64,000 nt of DNA. Source: Euzebya sp. Lineage in GTDB: Bacteria > Actinomycetota > Nitriliruptoria > Euzebyales > Euzebyaceae. Positions 40,840 to 48,704 of the stretch are shown here, one piece after another; positions within the stretch are counted from its first letter, which is position 1, and every line of letters begins with the position of its first letter. A model generated the notes under the pieces. That model did no database searches. It was not told the origin of the DNA and was given only the letters and a program-made list of their open reading frames with translations. A program made the translations under genes and the position numbers. Where the stretch lies: positions 1-64,000 of the forward strand of contig NZ_CAXQBR010000075.1 in assembly GCF_964222135.1 (NCBI RefSeq), given 5' to 3'.

Positions 40840-42603
40840 TCAGCCGGCGAGGGACGAGGCGACCGCGTCGGCGACGGCGTGCTCGCCGCCCACCACCAGC
40901 AGCTGGCCGGCGTTCCCGCGCAGCCACTGCTCGCTGGCCGGCGCACCGCCGGGGGTGCGGCCGTCGACGAGCACGAGCGGCGATCCGGAGGCGGCTGCCG
41001 CCGGCCCCGCGGCGAGGGCGTCGGGGTAGTCGAGGCCGGTCGCGACCCACACCTCGGCCGCGTCGAGGCCGCGGTCGACCGCCGCGTCGGCGATCGCCAC
41101 GCTGGTCTCGTACCGGGTGGCGCCAGCCAGCCGGGTGGCCGTGCCACCGGCGAGGGCGGCGGCCTCCTCGGCGACGTGCGCGCTGATCGCGGCGGTCCCG
41201 CCGACCACGGTGACCCCGTCCGGCCGATGGGTGGTCAGGAAGTCCGCCACCGGGTCGGGCAGCCGGTCGGACTCCACCAGCAGCACGGGCGTGACGGCGT
41301 TCGCCGCCAGCGCGCTCGCGGAGAGCGCATCCGGCCACGCGCGGTCGCCGGCATCGGCGTCGCCGAGGGCGAGGATCACGTCGTCGTAGGGCGAGGCCGA
41401 CCCGTAGGTCAGGATGTCCTCGGCCACCGCGACGCTGAGCGCGTACCGGTCCTGCCCGGTCAGACGGCCGATGTTCCGCACGCCGGCGTCGCGCAGGTCG
41501 TCCTCGACCGATCCGGGCAGGTCCGACGGCGAGCCGACGAGGTAGGCGTTGCGCGCCCCGAGCCGACGGATCTCGTCGCTGACGTCGTCATCGAGCCCGG
41601 TGCTGCCGGTGAGCAGGACGGGAGCGTCGAGGAACCCGGCGAGGGGGGCGGAGACCAGGGCCTCGACGTAGCTGCCGGCGGGGACCACCACCACGGTCGA
41701 GGCGGCGCTGCGTGCAGCCCGGGACATCGCGACGGCCGTCGCGACGCGGGTGTCGCCCGCCAGCCGGGTGAACCCGATCGGCCCGCGGTCACCCGGCGCG
41801 TCGTCGTCATCTCCGTCGTCATCGCCGGCGTCGCCCTGGTCGTCGTCGTCCTGGTCGTCGCCCCCGGTCGGGGCGGGCATCGGCGACGGGGCCTCGGGGA
41901 AGTCGCCGCGGGCCTCGGCGGCCTCGAACGACGGGTAGGGGTTGATCCGGATGTCGGCGTCGGTGTCCTCGACGATCTCGAAGTGGAGGTGCGACCCGCT
42001 CGACTCGGCGTTGCCGGAGTCTCCGACCCATCCGAGGAGGTCGCCGCGCTCGACCCGCGCGCCCTCCTCGATCCCGGGGGCGAAGGCGTTCTCCATGCCG
42101 CCCATCCCGTCATCGGTGCCCGGGGTGTCGTCGTTCATGTGGATGTAGAAGTAGCTGAGGCCGTCGTCCCCGCAGAGCCGGAAGTACCAGCCCGCCGACG
42201 CGTGCTCCTGGGTCTTCAGGTAGCAGATCGTGCCGCCGACGACCGCGTGCGCGGGGGTCATCTTGTCCGCCATGACGTCGATCGCGCGGTGCGTCCGTCC
42301 GCCGGACCGCCCGTCGTAGTAGCTGTCGTACAGGGGTCGTTGGTACTGCCCCTCGGGGAGCGGGAACGTCAGGTCGACGACGCGGGTGTCCCCCTCGTAG
42401 GCGTATGACGACGAGTCCCCGTCCCCGTGCGGGGCGTGCGGGTGGCCGTGGTCGTCGAGCGGTGCCTCGCCGTGGTCGGGGATGCCGTCCGTGGCGACCA
42501 CCGGCGAGGTGGCCAGGACCGTCGACGACACGAGGGCCATCGACAGGACGAGCAGCACGGGCAGGGTTCGGCGCAGGGGGAAGCGGCGGCGCATGGGATC
42601 CAT
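40840..42603 (-). CDS. Secreted M23-family peptidase fused to CWB2 repeats
   Basis: Exported protein of 587 residues. Signal peptide (RRTLPVLLVLSMALVSSTVLA), His/Asp-rich stretch (about 42-62), then a LytM/M23 metallopeptidase domain with zinc-site motifs HRAIDVMAD and GSHLHFEI (about 105-215). A very acidic linker (DDQDDDDQGDAGDDDGDDDD near 245-264) follows, then three CWB2 repeats to the end. M23 enzymes cut peptidoglycan cross-links; the CWB2 part should hold the enzyme on the wall. The first M23 motif is HxxxD, as in active enzymes. ATG at 42603 or 42594. A structured leader lies upstream. Confidence 0.87.
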   Translation of the reverse strand: MDPMRRRFPLRRTLPVLLVLSMALVSSTVLATSPVVATDGIPDHGEAPLDDHGHPHAPHGDGDSSSYAYEGDTRVVDLTFPLPEGQYQRPLYDSYYDGRSGGRTHRAIDVMADKMTPAHAVVGGTICYLKTQEHASAGWYFRLCGDDGLSYFYIHMNDDTPGTDDGMGGMENAFAPGIEEGARVERGDLLGWVGDSGNAESSGSHLHFEIVEDTDADIRINPYPSFEAAEARGDFPEAPSPMPAPTGGDDQDDDDQGDAGDDDGDDDDAPGDRGPIGFTRLAGDTRVATAVAMSRAARSAASTVVVVPAGSYVEALVSAPLAGFLDAPVLLTGSTGLDDDVSDEIRRLGARNAYLVGSPSDLPGSVEDDLRDAGVRNIGRLTGQDRYALSVAVAEDILTYGSASPYDDVILALGDADAGDRAWPDALSASALAANAVTPVLLVESDRLPDPVADFLTTHRPDGVTVVGGTAAISAHVAEEAAALAGGTATRLAGATRYETSVAIADAAVDRGLDAAEVWVATGLDYPDALAAGPAAAASGSPLVLVDGRTPGGAPASEQWLRGNAGQLLVVGGEHAVADAVASSLAG

Positions 42604-42641
42604 CTGGGTCGGGAGTGTCCGTCATCCAGATCGGCGGGCAA

Positions 42642-42710
42642 CTGGTCACCTTGACAGGTCGGAGGCCGTAACGGCTGCCGCCGCTGCCGCGAGGCCCCCC
42701 AGATGACCAG
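42642..42710 (-). ncRNA. Structured 5' leader candidate of the M23-CWB2 gene
   Basis: In the 5' region of the M23 gene, CTGGTCA and TGACCAG (42642-42648 and 42704-42710) can close a 69-base domain that contains inner pairing around GGCC and GCGGC/GCCG blocks. Cell-wall hydrolase genes in actinobacteria are often under c-di-AMP (ydaO) riboswitch control, but I do not see the ydaO consensus here. Class is unknown; a cis-regulatory RNA is only a possibility. Confidence 0.3.
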
Positions 42711-42748
42711 CGGCCCGCCGTGCCGGGGGGGATAGCACGGCGGGCCGC
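42710..42748 (-). terminator. Terminator downstream of pspA operon
   Basis: Perfect 14-bp stem GCGGCCCGCCGTGC (42710-42723) with its complement (42735-42748) and an 11-base loop that is C-rich on the transcribed minus strand. It lies 82 bases after the pspA stop and before the M23 gene leader, separating the two units. Confidence 0.8.
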
Positions 42749-42829
42749 CGGAAGGTGATCGTACTGCGTCCCGCGACCACCGCGCGACCGCGGGAGCGGA
42801 TTTGTGCGCCTGGTTACCTGGCCCCCTGG

Positions 42830-43630
42830 TCAGGTGGCCTGGCCGGCGTCGGTCCCGGTCGCCGTCTCGGTGGTCGGCGCGGCCTCCGCGGGCGCCTCGG
42901 CCGGCCCGCCGTCGAGCCCGAGCTCGGAGCGGATCTGGGACAGCCGGGCCTGGGCCTCGGTGTTGAGGGCCGCCTGCTCGATCTCGAGCATCCGCCCCTC
43001 GACCGACTCGCCCTGGAGCTCCTGGGCGCCCTTGGCCTTGGCGTAGCGGGCCTCGATCTTCTCCCGCACCTCGTCGAAGGAGGGGGTCTCCTGTCCGACG
43101 GTCTCGGACAGCGACGCCATCGCGGCGTTCATCTGCTCCTGCATCTTCGCCTGGTCCAGCTGGCTCAGCAGCTTCTGGCGCTCGGCCAGCTTCTTCTGCA
43201 GGGCCGTCGAGTTCTGCTGCACCGCGGCCTTCGCCTGGTCGGCGGACTGCGCCTGCTGCAGCGACAGCGCCTTCAGCTCCTCGACCTCGTGCTCGACGGC
43301 GATGAGGCGGTTGGCGAAGGACTCCGCGGCGGAGGTGTACTCCCCCGCCTTCTTCGCGTCGCCCTTCTTGGTGGCGTCCTCGGCCATCAGCACGGCCTGG
43401 CGGGCGGAGCGGGAGATCTTCTCCATCTCCTCCATCGCCCGGTTCAGGCGCATGTCGGTCTGCTTCTGGTTGGCGATGACGTTGGCCGCGTTCTCCTTGA
43501 GCTGCCGGTGCTGCTCCTGGGCCTCCATGATCGCCTGCTCCAGCTGGACCTTCGGGTCGGCGCGCTCGTTGAACCGACCGGTGAGCAGCGCCACCAGGTA
43601 GTTCCACGCTCGGCGGATCAGCTTGATCAT
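42830..43630 (-). CDS. pspA: PspA/IM30 family phage-shock protein
   Basis: Protein of 266 residues, almost entirely coiled coil. The amphipathic N-terminal helix MIKLIRRAWNYLVALLTG binds stressed membranes; the following helices (DPKVQLEQAIMEAQEQHRQLKENAANVIANQ..., about 25-215) form the ESCRT-III-like core. The C-terminus is Ala/Glu/Thr rich and acidic. It stabilises the cytoplasmic membrane under stress by oligomerising. ATG overlaps the stop of the preceding membrane coiled-coil gene (ATGA), so the two proteins are made together. No PspB/C or ClgR regulator is nearby, as in many actinobacteria. Confidence 0.9.
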   Translation of the reverse strand: MIKLIRRAWNYLVALLTGRFNERADPKVQLEQAIMEAQEQHRQLKENAANVIANQKQTDMRLNRAMEEMEKISRSARQAVLMAEDATKKGDAKKAGEYTSAAESFANRLIAVEHEVEELKALSLQQAQSADQAKAAVQQNSTALQKKLAERQKLLSQLDQAKMQEQMNAAMASLSETVGQETPSFDEVREKIEARYAKAKGAQELQGESVEGRMLEIEQAALNTEAQARLSQIRSELGLDGGPAEAPAEAAPTTETATGTDAGQAT

Positions 43631-44397
43631 TGCTCGGTCACTCCCATCTGGGCGGTTCCACCGCCGGTCTCTTCCAGCGCCTGTCTCAGCGCCTCCATCT
43701 CGTTGACCACGCTGTCCACGTGGGATCCCAGGCCCGACAGCTGGCCGCTGTCGCCGGAGAGGGACAGCTCGACCGCCCGCGCCACGGCCTCGTCGAGGCG
43801 GGCATCGAGGAGGCGCAGCCGCTCCGCGGCGTCCTGGGTGACGTCCCGGAGGCGTCGCGCGGTCGCCACCTGGGCCTGCAGCGCCTCGACGCGCCGGCGG
43901 TTCGCCTCGCTCGGGTTGCGCTGCGCCTCGGCCTGCGCGGCGGGCAGGGCCCGCTCGGCCTCCGCCGGTTCGAGCTGGTGCAGGCCGTCCTCGAGGGCCT
44001 GGCCGCGCTGGGCGATCCGCCACGCCTCCCGGACGCCGTCGGTGATCCGCGCCCCGATCCCCTCGAGGCGATCCCGCAGCGGGCCGGGCTGGGCGCCGCG
44101 CAGGACCTGGGCGTACCGCTTCTCGGCGATCTGGGTCTCGTGCACGTAGTCGCGCCACGGCGAGCGCAGCGCCATCGGGTCGACGGCATCCGCGCGCCCC
44201 CGTCGGGGCACGGCCGTGAGGACGCGTGCGGCGTAGGCCCCGAGGCCGAGGACCGCACCGACCAGAGGACCCCCCGCCAGGATCCCGGCGGCGGCAGCGC
44301 CGCCGAGCAGCAGGATCGAGGACGGCGCGGCGATCGTCCGCGCGACCCTCGGGGTGAAGAAGCGGTCGCGGAACGACCGGTCCTCGATGGCTGTCAT
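43627..44397 (-). CDS. Membrane protein with coiled coil, partner of PspA
   Basis: Protein of 256 residues not matched to a named family. Residues about 20-60 form one or two membrane helices (IAAPSSILLLGGAAAAGILAGGPLVGAVLGLGAYA), and the remainder (about 85-240) is helical and probably coiled (EAERALPAAQAEAQRNPSEANRRRVEALQAQVATARRL). It resembles the PspM-type membrane partners found beside pspA in actinobacteria only in layout, not in clear sequence. The start lacks a Shine-Dalgarno sequence and has TAGTCT 8 bases before ATG; the pspA start overlaps its stop. Likely a membrane anchor or sensor for PspA. Confidence 0.7.
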   Translation of the reverse strand: MTAIEDRSFRDRFFTPRVARTIAAPSSILLLGGAAAAGILAGGPLVGAVLGLGAYAARVLTAVPRRGRADAVDPMALRSPWRDYVHETQIAEKRYAQVLRGAQPGPLRDRLEGIGARITDGVREAWRIAQRGQALEDGLHQLEPAEAERALPAAQAEAQRNPSEANRRRVEALQAQVATARRLRDVTQDAAERLRLLDARLDEAVARAVELSLSGDSGQLSGLGSHVDSVVNEMEALRQALEETGGGTAQMGVTEQ

Positions 44398-44405
44398 CCG
44401 CCGGG

Positions 44406-44411
44406 AGACTA
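44406..44411 (-). promoter_or_regulatory. Probable -10 element for a leaderless psp operon
   Basis: TAGTCT (minus strand) ends 8 bases before the ATG at 44397, with no Shine-Dalgarno sequence between. It fits the TAnnnT pattern seen at several other starts in the window. Confidence 0.45.
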
Positions 44412-44530
44412 CCGGGCTCCGGGAGGTGCAGCGAGGGCCGTGGGACCCTCCGCTGCCACTAGGGGATGGCCAGGCCCCCGCGCCGCCGCCGACCCTGACG
44501 ACCCGTACGATCAGAGGAGGACCGGCGGGG

Positions 44531-44959
44531 TCAGTCCGCGTGCCGCGTGGCGTCGCGGCGGTCGCGCCACGCGCCGGTGGACCACAGGGCCCACGCGACC
44601 AGCACCGGCTGGAAGAAGAGCCGGACGAGCCTGGCCCGGTCGGATTCGAGTCCGAACGCGTCGACGCCCTCCACGTACTGGGACACGTTGCCCGGGAAGA
44701 TCGCCACGAAGAACCCCGCCACGACCCAGCCGACCAGCGACCGGCGACGTCGCGGGGCCGCCAGCAGCGCCGTGCCGAGGGCCAGCTCGACGACGCCGGA
44801 GCCGACGACGACCGCGTCGGCGTCGACGGGGATCCACGACGGCACCTGCGCCTGGAACTCCTCGCGCGCCACGATCAGGTGACCGGTGCCGGCCACCAGC
44901 AGCGCACCGCCGAGGGCCAGGCGCCCGAGGGTCCGCACGAGGCCTGTGCGCGCGCTCAC
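44531..44959 (-). CDS. DoxX-like small membrane protein
   Basis: Membrane protein of 142 residues with about four hydrophobic helices: LGRLALGGALLVAGTGHLIVAREEF, ADAVVVGSGVVELALGTALLA, LVGWVVAGFFVAIFPGNVSQYVEG and FQPVLVAWALWSTGA. The GTGHL and PGN-x-xQY pattern is typical of DoxX-like/DUF4267-type proteins linked to redox or thiosulfate metabolism and oxidative stress. GTG overlaps the stop of the broken ohr gene as GTGA, with GGAGG directly upstream, so it was co-translated with ohr. Exact family is uncertain. Confidence 0.72.
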   Translation of the reverse strand: MSARTGLVRTLGRLALGGALLVAGTGHLIVAREEFQAQVPSWIPVDADAVVVGSGVVELALGTALLAAPRRRRSLVGWVVAGFFVAIFPGNVSQYVEGVDAFGLESDRARLVRLFFQPVLVAWALWSTGAWRDRRDATRHAD

Positions 44960-45269
44960 GCCTCCACCACGTCGATCACGACGTCGACGTTCCCGTGGAT
45001 CGCGTTCGAGTACGGGCAGACCTCGTGGGCGCGGTCGGCCAGCTCCTGGGCCGTCTCCCGGTCCAGGCGGGGGATCGCGACGTGCAGTGCGACCTCGAGG
45101 CCGAACCGTCCCCGGCGGCGAACAGCTGCTCGGGGTTGGCGCCGTCACCGGAGCCGCCCATGGCCTGGGGGACGGCGAGGTCGAGGTCGATGCGGCCGTC
45201 CGGGGTCGCGGCGTGGCCGTCGCGCCCGCCTCCGGTGGCGATGGCCTCAGCGGTGTACAGGGTCTTCAC
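44956..45269 (-). pseudogene. ohr: Broken organic hydroperoxide resistance gene (OsmC/Ohr), internal deletion
   Basis: The first 53 codons (MKTLYTAEAIATGGGRDGH ... NPEQLFAAG) match the start of Ohr. The following codons in that frame are not Ohr, but the +1-type frame resumes family sequence: GRFGLEVALHVAIPRLDRE, then ELADRAHEVCPYSNAIHGNVDVVIDV, to TGA at 44956. Comparison with family pattern shows that about 30-35 codons, including the YAACF block with the peroxidatic cysteine, are missing and the frame is shifted. Only the resolving-type cysteine (VCPYS) remains. The gene cannot make active Ohr, which normally reduces organic peroxides. Confidence 0.82.
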
Positions 45270-45424
45270 GTGGGGTGCTCCTCGGTGGTGGGGTCGGGGG
45301 CGGACAGACCCGAGAGCCGCCGCGCGAGCGCGTGGAGGGTCATGGCCTCATCGGGGGTGAGCGTCGTGTCGAGCTGGGACGCGAGCGTCCGGTGGACGCC
45401 GGGTGCGTCGGCGCGCACAACCAT
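45266..45424 (-). pseudogene. Fragment resembling the C-terminus of a MarR/OhrR regulator
   Basis: Fifty-two codons ending PGVHRTLASQLDTTLTPDEAMTLHALARRLSGL... just before ohr, with a GTGA overlap. The LTPDEAMTLHALARRL pattern resembles the C-terminal helix of MarR-family OhrR proteins, which are usually encoded next to ohr. The winged-helix DNA-binding part is absent; in the same frame a TAG lies at 45437-45439. It is probably a remnant of ohrR that decayed together with ohr. Identification is moderate because the fragment is short. Confidence 0.5.
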
Positions 45425-45542
45425 GTTGTGCACGATCTAGATGGTGTCCTGCGACACCCGCCCGAGGTTCGTCGGGGTGGCCATCCGGGCAGGGTCGACC
45501 CACATCGCTCGCGCGGCACCACACACCTGAGGAGGGTCGGAG

Positions 45543-45689
45543 ATGGACGTGACCACGATCGCGATCCTCGTCGTCGTGGCGGTCCTGGTGCTGGTCCTCG
45601 CCGTGCTGTGGGTCCAGCGGCGACGCCGGCGGGGCGGGCTGAAGGTCGTCGCGAACCCGCAGGCGCCTGGCGACGGTGAGGCGACGTGA
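45543..45689 (+). CDS. Small single-helix membrane protein, 48 residues
   Basis: Start ATG with GGAGGG about 7 bases upstream. The product is MDVTT, one membrane helix (IAILVVVAVLVLVLAVLWV), a strongly basic stop-transfer RRRRR, and a short hydrophilic tail. No known family. Its TGA overlaps the GTG of the PRC-barrel gene (GTGA), so it is first in a three-gene unit and may tether or accompany the PRC-barrel proteins at the membrane. Confidence 0.65.
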   Translation: MDVTTIAILVVVAVLVLVLAVLWVQRRRRRGGLKVVANPQAPGDGEAT

Positions 45690-46240
45690 CCGCCGCGCGC
45701 GATGCCCTCCTGATCCACGCGATGGACGTCACCGGCATGCCGGTCGTGACCCTGGGCGGTGACGCGGTGGCGCAGGTCCGCGACGTCCTGTTCGACCGCA
45801 CCGGCAACGTCCGCGGGTTCACCCTCGCCGGGCGGGGGCTGTTCAGCGGGCCGATGGCGGAGTGGCTGCCCTGGGCCGGCGTCCACGGCTTCGGACCGGA
45901 CGCGATCATCGTCGCCGACGTCGAGGCGCTGACGCGGGAGGGCCGCGACCCCGTCGACGGTGACGTGGTGGGCGACGAGGTCCTCACCCGCTCGGGCACC
46001 GTCGTCGGCACCGTGACCGACGCCGTCCTGCGCCTCGAGCCGGAGGTGCTCGACGTCGTGGGCTACGAGGTCGAACCGTCTGACGGCGGCGAACCACGGT
46101 TCATCCCGCTGCCCGACACCCTGTCGGTCACAGGCGGTCGCCTGGTCGTGCCCGACGAGGCGATGGAGTTCCTGGCACGCGACCTGTCGGGCTTCGGGGC
46201 GTCGGTCGACACGTTCCGCGAGCGCCTGAGAGGGGCCTGA
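45686..46240 (+). CDS. PRC-barrel domain protein
   Basis: Protein of 184 residues with two PRC-barrel-like halves: TGMPVVTLGGDAVAQVRDVLFDRTGNVRGFTLAG (about 14-50) and VGDEVLTRSGTVVGTVTDAVLRLEPEVLDVVGYEV (about 94-130). The beta-barrel is found in RimM and the photosynthetic reaction-centre H subunit and mediates protein or RNA contacts. No signal peptide. GTG overlaps the stop of the small membrane gene, and a second PRC-barrel gene starts 2 bases after the stop. Function unknown. Confidence 0.78.
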   Translation: MTAARDALLIHAMDVTGMPVVTLGGDAVAQVRDVLFDRTGNVRGFTLAGRGLFSGPMAEWLPWAGVHGFGPDAIIVADVEALTREGRDPVDGDVVGDEVLTRSGTVVGTVTDAVLRLEPEVLDVVGYEVEPSDGGEPRFIPLPDTLSVTGGRLVVPDEAMEFLARDLSGFGASVDTFRERLRGA

Positions 46241-46242
46241 TC

Positions 46243-46659
46243 GTGGCCACCAGCCTGAAGTCCCTCCGCAAGCGGAAGGTCGTCGACACCGCGACCGCCG
46301 AGACGATCGGCCGGGTCCGCGGCGTCAGGATCGACCCGAGCGGCCCGTCGGTCATCGCCCTCGAGGTCAAGGGCGCCGTCAGCGGCGTGGTCGCCTTCTC
46401 CGAGATCATCGGCATCGGCCCGGACGCGGTGACGCTGCCACGCGCCGCGACGGTCATCGAGCAGGACGTCGACGCGCCGACCGACGCCGACGCCTACGGC
46501 GCGCGACTGCTCGACGACGGCGGTCGCGAGCACGGGACGGTCAGCGACCTGGTCATCGACGACGACGGGCGGGTCATCCAGGTCGTCGCCGGCGACCAGA
46601 CCTTCGACCGGACCCTCCTCGGCATCGGCTCCTACGCGGTCGTCATCTCCAGGGCCTGA
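46243..46659 (+). CDS. PRC-barrel domain protein, shorter paralogue
   Basis: Protein of 138 residues. Two barrel repeats can be read: KVVDTATAETIGRVRGVRIDPSGPSVIALEV (about 12-43) and ARLLDDGGREHGTVSDLVIDDDGRVIQVVAG (about 87-117). It is clearly related in pattern to the protein encoded just upstream (GxVxxVxxD), perhaps by duplication. GTG start 2 bases after the neighbour's stop. The operon ends at a set of hairpins at 46667-46755. Function unknown. Confidence 0.75.
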   Translation: MATSLKSLRKRKVVDTATAETIGRVRGVRIDPSGPSVIALEVKGAVSGVVAFSEIIGIGPDAVTLPRAATVIEQDVDAPTDADAYGARLLDDGGREHGTVSDLVIDDDGRVIQVVAGDQTFDRTLLGIGSYAVVISRA

Positions 46660-46666
46660 CGGCCCT

Positions 46667-46755
46667 CCCCGGCTGCGCCGGGGTGCAGGGCGTCGTGCGG
46701 CTTCGCCGCGCTCATCCCCGTTCCGGTGAGCGAAGGGCTTCGCCCCGCTCACCGG
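46667..46755. terminator. Three hairpins with triloops between convergent genes
   Basis: CCCCGGC-TGC-GCCGGGG (46667-46683), GCGGC-TTC-GCCGC (46697-46709) and a long hairpin 46723-46755 (10-bp outer stem CCGGTGAGCG/CGCTCACCGG, inner GGGC-TTC-GCCC). They fill the space between the PRC-barrel operon and the convergent VWA lipoprotein gene, whose stop lies at the edge. Probable bidirectional terminator. The triloops are complements of the GCA/GAA type seen beside the integrase. Confidence 0.7.
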
Positions 46756-48642
46756 CTAGAAGGTGGAGATGACGGCGGTGAAGACCTGGTCGATGGAGCG
46801 GGGGTCGGAGGAGTCGTAGACGACGGCGTCGGTGGCCTCGGCGATCAGCTCGAGGTCGCTCGTGTCGGCGTCCTGGCCGTAGCGGATCGGGAAGATGCGG
46901 ATCTGCGTCGCGTTCTCGCCCTGGGCCTGGGACAGCACCTCGAGCATCGCCGCGCGGTCGTCGTTGCGGGGGTCGTCGTTCTGGCCGTCGCTCAACAGGA
47001 CGATGGCGTTGATCTTGTCCGGGTCGAACTGCTCGGCCATGTCGGTGAAGCTGTCCTGGGTGACGGTGTACAGCGGGGTGCCCGCCACCGGCAGCAACCC
47101 GCTGAGGGCATCCCGCAGCGCCTGCTCGTTCTGCCCGATCGGCGCGAGGGGGACCAGGTCGAGGTGGTCGAGCGGCTCCCCCGTGTCGGGGTCGACACCC
47201 AGGTCCGTGGAGAAGATCCGCAGACCCACCACGTCGGCGTCGATGAACTCATCGAGGGCGGTGGTGGCCGCCGAGATCGCCAGGTCGAGCTTGGTCTCCC
47301 GGCTGCCCGACGCCGCGAAGTCCGCCATCGACCCCGAGACGTCGAGGACCAGCAGCACCTGCGCCGGCTTGCGGGTCTCCGACCACTGGGCGATCAGGTC
47401 CACCATCACGTCGGAGTCGGGCGTGGAGAGCGTGGTGGTCGGCTGCGCCGGGTCGACGCCGTTCTCCGGCACCACCGGGTCGGCGATCGGCACCTCGATG
47501 TTCCCGGGGCGGAACCCGAACTCGAGGACGCGCTCCTGGTTCTCGGGCTGCTGGACGAAGTCGGTGAAGATCTGCGCCGCCGCGGCCTGCTCGTCAGAGA
47601 CCCACTCGGCGTCGGAGAGGATGAAGAACGGGTTGTCGCTGAACAGCGTCCCCTCCTCGGGGTAGATGGCGACCAGCGGCGTCCGCGGCTCGACGACCTC
47701 CTCCCCCGGCTCGAGCACGCCGTCGGGGTTGCCGCGGTTGTAGTTGATCAGGCTGACCTCCTCGACGGCCACCGCCGAGGCGTAGGTCAGCGCCGTCCCG
47801 CGCTGGTCGTTGCGGTACCAGTTGTTGAGGAACGTCAGCGTCGTGTCCCCGTAGTGGACGACGGCGGACTCGATGCTGGCCGCGCCCTCCAGCACGTCGG
47901 CCCGCGAGATGTCCTCACCGGTGAGGTCCTGGGTCTTGTCGACCAGCGCGTAGTACTGGGCGATCAGCGCCGACAGGCCGGAGGTGGAGAAGTTGGGGTT
48001 CGTCTTCCCCAGCCGGAACGGCCCCCACTCGGGGTGGCCGTAGGCCGCCCAGCCCTGCGGGTCGCGGGACAGCTCGAGGATCGTGTTCCACCCGATCGGC
48101 TCGTCGGGGTGCCCGAGCGCCTCGGCCATCGGCTGCGGCATGGCGATGACCAGCGGGCTCAGCATGAACGGCGCGTAGTCCTCCGGGACGTACGGCGTCT
48201 CGCCGGCGTCGATCAGGCGCTGGTTCAGCACCTGCCCCCACGCGGCGGAGGCCGGCGACCAGATCACCGGCAGGGGCCCCTCGAGGTCGGTGTCCCAACC
48301 GGTCGCGAGCAGGTCGGCCGCCAGGCCCGACGCCTTGGTCTGGGGCCGGACGAAGATGCACCCGCCGCCGATCGCCTCGACGTCCTGGGACTCGTCGGAG
48401 CCGTTGAACTCGTTCGCCAGGTCCGTGAGCAGGTCGATCTTCTCACTCGACACCGCCATGTCGACCGTGGTGCACCCCCCGGGGTCCGCCTGCGCCAGAC
48501 CGCCCTGGGTCAGGTCCCCCTCCCCTCGACCGTCACCGCCGTCGAGGGTCTCCCCCCCGCCGTCGGCGCTGGGCGTGCACGCCGCGACCACCAGCGCCAG
48601 CACCACCCGCACCCCGAGCGCACGCCACCGAGCCACAACCAC
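46756..48642 (-). CDS. Lipoprotein fusing a solute-binding fold with a VWA domain
   Basis: Exported lipoprotein of 628 residues. Signal peptide and lipobox VAAC (C22). Residues about 60-400 show the type 2 periplasmic-binding fold (VDMAVSSEKIDLLTDLANEFNG, ATGWDTDLEGPLPVIWSPAS, MLSPLVIAMPQPMAEALG, FILSDAEWVSDEQAAAAQIFTDFVQQPENQ). Residues about 425-620 form a von Willebrand A domain with MIDAS DVSGS (D434) and VLLSDGQND. Last gene of a three-gene operon with a membrane-anchored binding-fold protein and a TerB-like-AAA ATPase. TACCCT (48678-48683, complement) may be an internal promoter. Ligand unknown; I recall similar SBP-VWA proteins in actinobacteria. Confidence 0.85.
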   Translation of the reverse strand: MVVARWRALGVRVVLALVVAACTPSADGGGETLDGGDGRGEGDLTQGGLAQADPGGCTTVDMAVSSEKIDLLTDLANEFNGSDESQDVEAIGGGCIFVRPQTKASGLAADLLATGWDTDLEGPLPVIWSPASAAWGQVLNQRLIDAGETPYVPEDYAPFMLSPLVIAMPQPMAEALGHPDEPIGWNTILELSRDPQGWAAYGHPEWGPFRLGKTNPNFSTSGLSALIAQYYALVDKTQDLTGEDISRADVLEGAASIESAVVHYGDTTLTFLNNWYRNDQRGTALTYASAVAVEEVSLINYNRGNPDGVLEPGEEVVEPRTPLVAIYPEEGTLFSDNPFFILSDAEWVSDEQAAAAQIFTDFVQQPENQERVLEFGFRPGNIEVPIADPVVPENGVDPAQPTTTLSTPDSDVMVDLIAQWSETRKPAQVLLVLDVSGSMADFAASGSRETKLDLAISAATTALDEFIDADVVGLRIFSTDLGVDPDTGEPLDHLDLVPLAPIGQNEQALRDALSGLLPVAGTPLYTVTQDSFTDMAEQFDPDKINAIVLLSDGQNDDPRNDDRAAMLEVLSQAQGENATQIRIFPIRYGQDADTSDLELIAEATDAVVYDSSDPRSIDQVFTAVISTF

Positions 48643-48704
48643 ACCGAACCCCTCAGCCGATCCGACCTCTCGGCGACAGGGTAGTGCAGCCCGGCCCAGC
48701 CGGG

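Noticed and set aside
40840-41800. Internal duplication artefact in the CWB2 repeats
   Set aside because: The three repeats differ substantially in sequence and occur with similar spacing in all three CWB2 proteins, so they are natural domain repeats.
42604-42829. c-di-AMP (ydaO) or c-di-GMP riboswitch upstream of the M23 gene
   Set aside because: The region can fold, but the conserved core sequences of those classes were not recognised, so no class is claimed.
44440-44530. Small gene between the psp operon and the DoxX-like gene
   Set aside because: No start codon with a ribosome-binding site and no protein-like sequence was seen; it is simply intergenic.
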